A stretch of 64,000 nt of DNA, from the NCBI GenBank assembly GCA_943736015.1, contig OX031065.1, forward strand, positions 3,851,501-3,915,500. Direction: 5' to 3'. Below are positions 56,531-64,000 of the stretch, piece by piece. The DNA is from Tridacna crocea. Its lineage: Eukaryota > Mollusca > Bivalvia > Cardiida > Cardiidae. The notes under the pieces are model-generated. The model worked only from the letters and a program-made list of their open reading frames with translations. It was not told the DNA's origin and ran no database searches. Numbering within the stretch: the first letter of the stretch is position 1; each line of letters begins with the position of its first letter. Both the position numbers and the translations under genes were made by a program.

Positions 56531-57254
56531 TTAAATCTGGTTTGTATAAACTACTGTCGGAATCTTCATGATCAATAAAAGTGGCTATCCGCTTTTTTAC
56601 AATATCACTAGACTTTAAAATGATTTATCACGGAATTAGGTGAGGTGGTAGGTAGCTATCATCCAGTCAATGAAATGGCAATTGTTACAAAAAAAAACAC
56701 CAATGGTATTTCCTTAACGAGCTATGAAGCCTTTCAATATATTTTTAGATTTCACCCTAAAGTTTAGGGATGGTGTTTCGGGGATATCGTGTGACCAAGT
56801 ACATTTACTGAGAAAAAAGTATGTTTAAGTATATAAACAATATGTAAGGGCAATTTAAACATGTGCCTGTGATTACAGACTGATAAAGAAATAAACTTGA
56901 AAAAAAAATCATAATGACTGGCGATATCGGTATGAAAAGAAATCGCCCTCCACTAACGTATCGTGTTGCGTGTCCCGTAATCATAATGTTTGTCTTGATC
57001 GACAACAAGACAAAAGCTTTTGTCGTTATGACAGATTTTGATCATCTATTAGTGGTATGTAAAAAGATTATTTTTCTTAAGTTAAATAAACCGTGAATTG
57101 AATATAGAGGATCGTTCAATTGCTTTTGTATAAGAATACCTCTGATAAAATATTTTCTCTCCTACAGCGAATGTAATTAATGTTTCTTTGTTATGTTTAA
57201 CGTTTGAAATAGGTATGTAACAGAAAATCAAATATGGACTGATCTTTTTCTTAA

Positions 57255-57475
57255 CCCATTACCACACAATCCCTACTTTTGACGCCCCTGAGAAAGAAGC
57301 CTTTAGAAAACATTGTGGGAAAAGGAGAAAATGCTGGTAACCAGCATTTTCTCCTTTTTCCACAATGTTTTCTACCCTTCACAAAACAAAATTCAAATTT
57401 TCAGTCACTTTTATTTTGTTGTCTGCAAATGCTTTCGATTTGGAGAAACCTAAAATTTTATCGTCTGGTAATGAG
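57255..57475 (+). mobile_element. Family A MITE, forward
   Basis: TTAA at 57251-57254 and 57476-57479, 221 bp, hairpin intact except one T insertion near 57357. Confidence 0.85.
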
Positions 57476-57479
57476 TTAA

Positions 57480-58158
57480 AGTACTAGACCCGTAATACCT
57501 CTAATACAGTATGGCATAAAATTTCTTGATAATTCATCAATACGGATTTACACAGATATAATACTTTTGCACATTTTTAACCGACCAGAAATTCCTTTGA
57601 TGTCTATCTGGAAATTATTGGTTGATACTTTTGATAATTTTCAGAAAAGGGGAGGTAATTATCATCTCCCTTTGTGATGAGAATATAATGGTTTTAGATT
57701 TATAAATGATAATTCTAAGAGGGGCATAAAGGAAAAGGCTAAAGTAGTACAATAATGTCCACTTTTAATCATAGCAAAATTTCGTAGCCTAATATTAAAG
57801 TGGAAATAACTGTTTCCTATTCCGGGTACACTATCTTAAAAAAGAAATGTCTTCAGTGAAATAAGTTTGTAAAAATCAATATTCTAATATTTTAAGGTTC
57901 ATAGGGACTCCGCTGAATTTTGAAATATCTTAAAAAATGCTCTAGCTATTGTACTGAAAACTTGCATTGTTAATAATATGACCTTTACCAACTCTTGGTA
58001 AAATTTTTTCAGAATTTTTGATAACCGAGTTTGACTTTTGTTTTGCTATAATTGCAATGTTGAAAATTATGAACAAAACAGCTTATAAAGGGTGGGAGTG
58101 TTGAAGGCTATTCCGAGTAAGGGGTTTATATGTTTATGAAAACAATTTTCATTCTATA
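57480..58158. other. AT-rich intergenic, nothing recognised
   Basis: No open frame of interest and no repeat family recognised. Confidence 0.4.
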
Positions 58159-58416
58159 GTACTCAACTTTTGCTAGGCACCATATGTTAAATAGTGTGAA
58201 TATTTTTGGGGTAATTTTATTAACGCCGTGCAAAAGGTTTGAAATGTTCGTTTACTGTTTGATCAATTCAGGTGAAGGACAAATTCAACCCTATAAATTA
58301 GTTTTACACTGATTTTGTGCTAGAGATGAGGACGACCCCACTTTTTAAAGCCTACAGAACATGCAGCGTGTTTTCCAAATTTGTTAAATTGCATTTTTTG
58401 TTTACAGGTTTTAGAC

Positions 58417-60506
58417 TTAATACCGTGTGTGTGACCCCTGACTATCAATGACAAATTGGCAGCGCCTTCTTATACTCCCTACTAAGTTTCTGAGCGTTCT
58501 AACGGGTATGGCGGCCCATTCTTGGACAAACATGGCTCCAGGATCCTGGATGGTTCTGGGTTGCACCTGACGAGTTGAAATTCGAACCTGCAGCTCATTC
58601 CACATGTGTTCTATTGGATTTAAGTCAGATGAGCGAGCTGGCCAGTCCATGCACTCAATAGTCTCCCTCTCTAGGTCGTCCTGGACCACCCTGGCCCTAT
58701 GGGGGCGAGCTTAAACATCGTCCATTAGAATGAACTGATCGCCGACTGCTCCAGCATACAACCTTACCTGGTGTCTAAGATGTCGTCTATGTATCGCTGA
58801 CCTGTCAATGTGCCTCTATTTAGCACAACCAGGTTGGTTCGTCCATCCCAGCTGATGCCTCCCCACACCATAACTTACCCACCTCCGTAGCTGTCATGCT
58901 CAGCTATATTTGCAGCAAGAAACCATTTATCTCGTCTTCTCCAGACTCTAGCACGCCTATCTGTGAAGTCTAGGCAGAATCTGGACTCATCAGTGAACAG
59001 AATGTGTCTCCAGTGTTGCATGGTTCACCGTGCATACTCCCTGGTCCATTCCAAACGGGCCAGTCGATGTCGTCGCGTCAAGGCGATATGTATGCAAGGT
59101 CTTCTCGACCGCAAATTACTTTCATGCAGCCTTCTACGTACCGTCTGCGTGGAAACACGGACCCCCGCAGCATTAGCAAGGTTATTTCGAAGAGAAGTTG
59201 CCGTTGAAAACCTTGCACGACGTGCCAGAACGACCAAAAACCAATCATGACCTCCAGCATGCCTCCTGGCGGGTTAGTACAGATAACTGTCCCCAAAGGC
59301 GATGTTACTTTTCGACTGGTCGCCTCTGGGTACAGAGACAATCCGGACAAAATCAGTTGAAAGTTCCGCACAGATTTTGTGCGCAAGTTTGAACTCTTAT
59401 AATTTCCTAAATAGAGCACAAAACTAGGATTTAAACATACCTGTGCTTTGCGTATTCAATATTCTTTCATTTGAAATACAAATATTTTCAATTCAAACGC
59501 TGCTCGTGAGAAAATACCGTGCATTTCATCAGTGACCCGAGCTGTTTACGTTCCCGAAAACATTCAAAATGGCCGCCACGCACGATAAATTTCGTCCGTG
59601 ATTTTTCCGAGATAAACATGTTGTAAACGACTTCTACAAGCTTTTTATGTAATGTATGGTTTAACAATTTGTTTTTGGTCATGATTAGTACTAAAATTTA
59701 ATTGCATCTCACTGCAATACAGATAAAACCGACGAAACCGAAAGTAGGTATAGCGCTCTATATTTGGTGTCGCACCACTGCGAGATTGCTTCCGGGTCTA
59801 CAAAAGTAGTCCTATGTGAAATTTTTCAGTAGCACTTTTGTTGCACTGTTACACGGAGCCGAGATGGCTTGGAGGTATATGATTTAGATTTGCTTGAAAT
59901 CTGGGCAATGGGGGACCACTTAGATGTGTTTTTATTGTGCACTGACAGGACTACTTTGTATTAGTGGAGGAACAAAAACTTGGGGTCATGGCGGTGAATC
60001 GGTGTTCCTGAGAGGATAAAATTTAGGGTGCCTAAGTTGGTTGGAAATTAGCGAAAAACGCAATCGGTTGACATATTGTTTTTTTTTTTTTGCATTTTTT
60101 TGCAGGCCTATGGTGGTACTTTTCAGAGTAAGGAACGGACAAGCCATAATTTTGCCGTCAAGCAATATGCGAAGCTTCAAATATGGTCAATTTTGCTCTA
60201 TATTCAATTAGGGAAAAAACCACACGTGTGACACCATTTGCTACCGGAAAATTTACGATGGACTTGAGACGGTACGGTGTACAGTAAATGTCCAAATATG
60301 AAAAAGATAACCGGGGCGTCTCATTATTGAGACTACCTGGCGGGTGTACCATGTAACCGGTATCTCCGCCAGGCTCTGGTGATGACGGTGTGGTGTACAC
60401 CAAGCGCCGCGCCAACCTGGCGGTGTGTGGCCCCCTGCTGCACCATCCCTACAGCCCTCCATAACTCTGCTTCTCCCAAATGCCGCCAGATGTTAGCTTT
60501 CGCCAT
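58417..60506 (-). pseudogene. Tc1/mariner transposase remnant
   Basis: The start is at 60506: MAKANIWRHLGEAELWRAVG, followed by GATHRQVGAALGVHHTVITR, the first helix-turn-helix of Tc1 transposases. The second DNA-binding motif (GVRVSTQTVRRRLHESNL) is at about 59160-59100, the first catalytic aspartate (FTDESRFC) near 59000, and the last part DWPARSSDLNPIEHMWNEL near 58610-58660, which fits the DD34E arrangement. Lesions: an insertion of 1061 bp after the TPAR residues, TAA stops in the GGG-VMVWGG and DILDTR regions, and a frameshift near the second aspartate. It cannot encode an active enzyme. Confidence 0.85.
59275..60335. mobile_element. 1061-bp insertion inside the Tc1 element
   Basis: CCTGGCGGGT is present on both sides (59265-59274 and 60336-60345), a 10-bp target duplication. 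Ends TAGTACAGATAACTGTCCCC and complement of TAGTCTCAATAATGAGACGC are only weakly inverted. No transposase frame was recognised; a 64-codon minus-strand frame (59488-59682) has no recognisable identity. Confidence 0.7.
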
Positions 60507-60832
60507 ATCGAAGTGACAGATGTAAGAAATGTAAGTCACCGAATGACGATAAGCCGGTAATATCGGCGTATAACAAAAAACATGTGATTGTTTACACCCT
60601 CAAAACATGAAAATATAGAGATGCATGCTTTCCATGCCACCTGGACGAGTTGTAACGGATTAGTCAACACGGATTCATGTCGGGGGACTATCTCAAAACA
60701 TTGTTGAATCATAATGTTCAAAAATTGGAAAGAAATCTGTTTTATACTGGTGATAATATAAAAAATAACTTATGGTGCTTAGCAAAAGTTGAGTAGTATA
60801 CATTATAGTAACTATGGTCTTCGATTGTTTAA

Positions 60833-61056
60833 TCCTTTACCAAACAATCCCTGTTTTTTACGAACCTGGGATAGAAGCCTTTTGAAAACATTGTGGGAGA
60901 AGGAGAAAATGCTGGTTACCAGCATTTTCTCCTTTTCCCACAATGTTTTCTTTCCTACTGCAAACAAAATTTCTATTTTTGAATTATGTTTACTTTGTTA
61001 TCTTCATGTGCTTTGAATTTTGGACCAGTCTAAATTTTTATCCTTTGATAAAGGGT
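60833..61056 (+). mobile_element. Family A MITE, forward
   Basis: TTAA at 60829-60832 and 61057-61060; hairpin perfect apart from one base (about 60886-60950), centre GGTTACC. Confidence 0.85.
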
Positions 61057-61194
61057 TTAATAGAAACTTCATTTTTTGAGGCCTTGATCTCTTCTTTTAT
61101 TTAGGTTTTATTTTCATGATTAAATTTTGGAGACTTGAACACACTTGAGTTCATCTCCAGACATATGACTGTGCATTTTGTACTGCATGTTTTT

Positions 61195-61310
61195 AGAAAA
61201 GAAATGAAACAAAAAAAAAAAGGAAGCAGAATCGAGAGAGATTAGTTTAAGTTGTAAGAACTTGTTTCTCAATCGATGTAACATATATATACGTTTAAAC
61301 TAAACTAACA
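61195..61310 (+). mobile_element. SINE 3' part
   Basis: AGAATCGAGAGAGATTAG and GTAAGAACTTGTTTCTCAAT match the 3' part of the SINE at 562-767. Confidence 0.55.
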
Positions 61311-61369
61311 AAAAGTATCAATATTGCAAATTAAGACATTGTACAAAATAGCAGAAAGTCTAGATTTAA

Positions 61370-61573
61370 CCCTTAGGCAGCTAAGCGCGACTCACTGACC
61401 TTTAGCGGACAGTGTAGATCAAGATCAGACTGCACAGAACGTGCAGTCTGATCTTGCATCTACACTGTCCGATTAGGAAATATTTTTCTCCAAAAACTAA
61501 ATCTGAAGTAGCATTATTCGGGATTTTACAACCGGCATGAAAGTTAAGGTAAAGTAATGAAGCAGGTAACGGG
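61370..61573. mobile_element. Family B MITE, full length
   Basis: 204 bp between TTAA at 61366-61369 and 61574-61577, ends CCCTTAGGCAG and GTAACGGG. Palindrome at 61407-61470 with 29-bp arms differing by a single inserted C. It serves as type copy for family B. Confidence 0.85.
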
Positions 61574-61577
61574 TTAA

Positions 61578-62050
61578 ATATCGACTGTCCTTTGCATTTT
61601 GTCCGATCTTGATTCTTATTGTCGACCCAAGCAAATAAATTCTACTTTGTACTGCAAGGGTTTTTCTTTTGTAAGCTATTAAGTTACCGATATGTTTTTT
61701 TGCCACTGTGATTTATATTCAAATGTGTACCTTGGTATTTGACAACAAAAGAGACAAAGAGATATTGAGCTATTTTGAGAACAATTGGTATGAAATCTTT
61801 AACTAAAAGAATTTTAAGCGTGACTTGCAGCTCTTATGAAAATAATGTAGACTAGGATCAGACTACAGAGTACACATAGGTTGATCTTTGATTTACATTG
61901 TGCAATATTCTCCAGAATATTTTGACAGAGATGTTGGAGCTTACAATGTTTGGTCCTTTTTTACTTTAAAAATCTTTACATCATGCCTTTATCAGACATT
62001 TCTTTGTTTGTCCGGTCATTCCGTACAGCGTGTTTTAAAGTTTTGCCGAC
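61578..62050. other. Intergenic, family B remnant
   Basis: Broken family B palindrome at about 61844-61904 (TGTAGACTAGGATCAGACTA and partner). No gene before the ORF at 62051. Confidence 0.4.
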
Positions 62051-62907
62051 ATGGTCCTTTTTTTTGTCACCATGACGGTGAAGAACCCCGTCAAAGTGAA
62101 CACTATAAGAAACAGCTCGAAATTACATTCATATGAATTATACACTATGTTTCTGCATGCAACAGGCCAGTGTCTCAAACTGAACCAAAGATCAAGAACA
62201 CTCGTACCAAACATCCGTCAGTACAAGTCACTACATGCAGCAAGCTCTTCATTAAATAACTGCTGTGACGAGTCTCCAAGCAGGACACTTGGTTTTGGAA
62301 ACAGTTACACCTTGAATACAGCTAAAGTAACCTCTAAACAAAATGTGATGAGGGTAAATAACCCATTTAACTCATTACCACACGAGAAAATTTTGGACTC
62401 GTCCAAACTGAAAGCATCTGCAGACGACAAAATAAAGGTGACTGAAAAATAGACATTTGTTCTGGGAAGGGTAGAAAACACTGTGGGAAAAGGAGAAAAT
62501 GCTACCAGCATTTTCTACTTTTCCCACAGTGTTTTCAAAAGGCTTCTTTCTCAGGGGCATCAAAAGCAGGGATTGTGTGGTAATGGGTTAACTATAGGTC
62601 GTTACTGAATAGTGGCACCATCACAAACATCACATTGTATCAAACTTACAGTGCTTACCCAGATCAACCACTGCCTGGTAACCCAAGTCGTGAATATAAT
62701 GGATCTTTTGCAAGTAACCAGGTACATCTGTACCATAGCAACACAGAAGAATCGATTGGGATAATGGCGGAAAATCTACACAGAAACAAAATTTCTCCAT
62801 TATCTTATAGCAATTACATCAATAGGAGATTGAGATCAGTTGAAAAGGAAAGAGAGCAAAATGGCAATCTGATCATTGATCTTGAATTCGGGAAGAAACA
62901 TTGTTAA
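62051..62907 (+). pseudogene. Unrecognised ORF split by a TTAA MITE
   Basis: The first part starts at an ATG in good context (GCCGACATGG) and stays open for about 107 codons to the TTAA at 62367-62370. The second part, from 62588, stays open for about 105 codons and ends at a TAA (62905-62907) that belongs to the flank of the next MITE. Joining 62370 to 62592, that is removing one MITE and one TTAA, keeps the same frame: codons run VNNPF before and NYRSLLN after. Sample peptides are SLHAASSSLNNCCDESPSRT and EESIGIMAENLHRNKISPLS, polar with no signal peptide, membrane segment or known motif. I do not recognise the family. A possible acceptor at 62165 and donor at 62354 mean that part of it may be a conventional exon and the MITE may be intronic. 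Confidence 0.5.
62371..62587 (-). mobile_element. Family A MITE, reverse, inside an ORF
   Basis: 217 bp with perfect TTAA flanks (62367-62370 and 62588-62591). The stem arm carries CACTGTGGG with the matching CCCACAGTG. The apical TGG..CCA of the hairpin is shortened. Confidence 0.85.
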
Positions 62908-63762
62908 ACCTTTATCAAAAGACAATACTATGGCGAAAATGAAAGCATTGGCAGGCAACAACAAAACTTTGACTTAAAATTGAAACTTGTTTATGAAAGG
63001 ATAGAAAGGATTGTCCTTAACTCTTTACTAAACGACAAAATTTTTGACTTGTTCAAATTGAAAGGATTTGCAGACGACAAAATAAATGTGAGTGACAATT
63101 TGATTTGTGAAGGGTAGAAAGCATTGCGGGAAAAGGAGAAAATGCTGGTTACCAGCATTTTCTCCTTTTCCCATAATGTTTTTAAATACCTCTTTCTCAG
63201 AATGGTAATGGGTTAATAAGAAAAAAAATGCTAGTTATCAGCGTTTTCTCATTTTCTCACAATATTTTCAAAAGGCGTCTTTGTAAGGGTTGCTAAAACC
63301 GGGGACTGTGGGGTGAAGAGTTAGGTATTTCTTTGAACTTGTCCAATTTGAAGGCTTTTGCAGACAACACAATATATGTGACTGAGAAATTGATATTGCT
63401 ATTGAAGGTAGAAAACACTATGGGAAAAGGAAATATTGTTGATGACAAGTGTACTGTCCTTTTCTGACAATGTTTTCAGAAGCTGTCTTCCTCAGGATAG
63501 TTAAAAGTCAAATATGTGCGAAAAGGGGTACACCTGTACCCACACAACAAAATTCTGGTACGGGAATTTTTCAATATCGATATCTAAATGAATTTAGCTC
63601 GTATTAAATTAATACGTCTTTAGAATGGTAGAAAACATTGTGGAAATTACGATTTCCAGCTTTGAAAGGAAAGAAAACATTATTAGGAAAAATTGATGCT
63701 TGCCAGCAATTTCTGCTTTTCCAGCAGTATTTTCAAAATGGTTCTTCTTCATGGCCATTAAA
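62908..63762. mobile_element. Run of damaged family A MITEs
   Basis: 62908-63016 is a reverse left part. 63021-63212 is reverse with a good hairpin (TTAA 63017-63020 and 63213-63216). 63217-63322 is a hairpin plus right end. 63330-63524 is reverse and decayed. 63525-63762 is reverse and strongly decayed. Confidence 0.65.
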
Positions 63763-63982
63763 CCCATAACCACACAATCCCTACTTTTGACGACCCTGAG
63801 AAAGAAGCCTTTAGAAAACATAGTGGGAAAAGAAGAAAATGCTGGTAACCAGCATTTTCTCCTTTTCCTACATTGTTTTCTACCCTCACAAAACATATTT
63901 CAAATGTTCAGTCACTTTTATTTTGTCGTCTGCAAATGCTTTCAATTTGGACAAGCCAAAGATTTTGTCGTTTGGTAATGGG
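63763..63982 (+). mobile_element. Family A MITE, forward
   Basis: Ends CCCATAACCACACAATCCC and TTTGGTAATGGG, TTAA at 63983-63986. Hairpin at about 63818-63881 with two unpaired changes. Confidence 0.8.
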
Positions 63983-64000
63983 TTAATAGGGGATTACATG

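Larger units (their letters stand above)
58159..60796 (-). mobile_element. Tc1-like transposon, degenerate, with insertion
   Basis: Inverted ends GTACTCAACTTTTGCTAGGC (58159) and complement of CTACTCAACTTTTGCTAAGC (60796) with TA on both sides (58157-58158, 60797-60798). The 2638-bp length equals a typical 1.6-kb Tc1 element plus the 1061-bp insertion at 59275-60335. Confidence 0.85.

Overview
This is a repeat-rich, intron-bearing eukaryotic window, most likely from a mollusc and probably a bivalve. The evidence is long AT-rich introns, tRNA-derived SINEs with the tails typical of molluscs, a B-box/NHL-type single-exon gene of the kind expanded in bivalves, and vertebrate-like exon structure in two conserved genes. 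The species assignment is inference.

Region 1 (1-16 kb) holds two conserved genes in head-to-head orientation. The minus-strand gene (exons at 6107-6252, 3508-3639, 1823-1985, 1348-1446, running off the left edge) encodes the N-terminus of a MROH1-type HEAT-repeat protein. The plus-strand gene (10689-14961) is the 3' part of MCM4. It carries a frameshift, an in-frame TAG and lacks one expected exon, so it looks like a decayed partial duplicate. Introns and flanks are saturated with a short palindromic element, here called family A. It has TTAA flanks, CYC...GRG ends and a 65-bp central hairpin, and fits a piggyBac-type MITE. I count roughly 80 copies or fragments in the window, about 36 of them in the first 10 kb.

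Region 2 (16-22.6 kb) has SINEs, more MITEs and one intact gene on the minus strand (19759-21129): a 456-residue B-box plus beta-propeller protein.

Region 3 (22.6-53.1 kb) has no clear host gene. It begins with an 87-bp satellite of about 32 monomers (22.6-25.4 kb), whose monomer contains one arm of a second palindromic TTAA element (family B). Then come three tandem, diverged copies of a large segmental duplication (copy 1 about 25.4-35.4 kb, copy 2 about 35.4-48.9 kb, copy 3 about 48.9-53.1 kb). The copies differ by well-defined insertions, giving natural filled/empty-site pairs: a 4461-bp hAT-like element with 8-bp target duplication in copy 2, a 486-bp retroposon with 13-bp target duplication in copy 1, a 427-bp TIR element in copies 1 and 2 only, and a family A MITE in copies 2 and 3 only.

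Region 4 (53.1-64 kb) contains further MITEs, a degenerate Tc1 element (58159-60796) interrupted by a 1061-bp insertion, a full-length family B element, and an unrecognised ORF (62051-62907) that is split by a family A MITE. The two ORF halves join in frame if the MITE plus one TTAA is removed.
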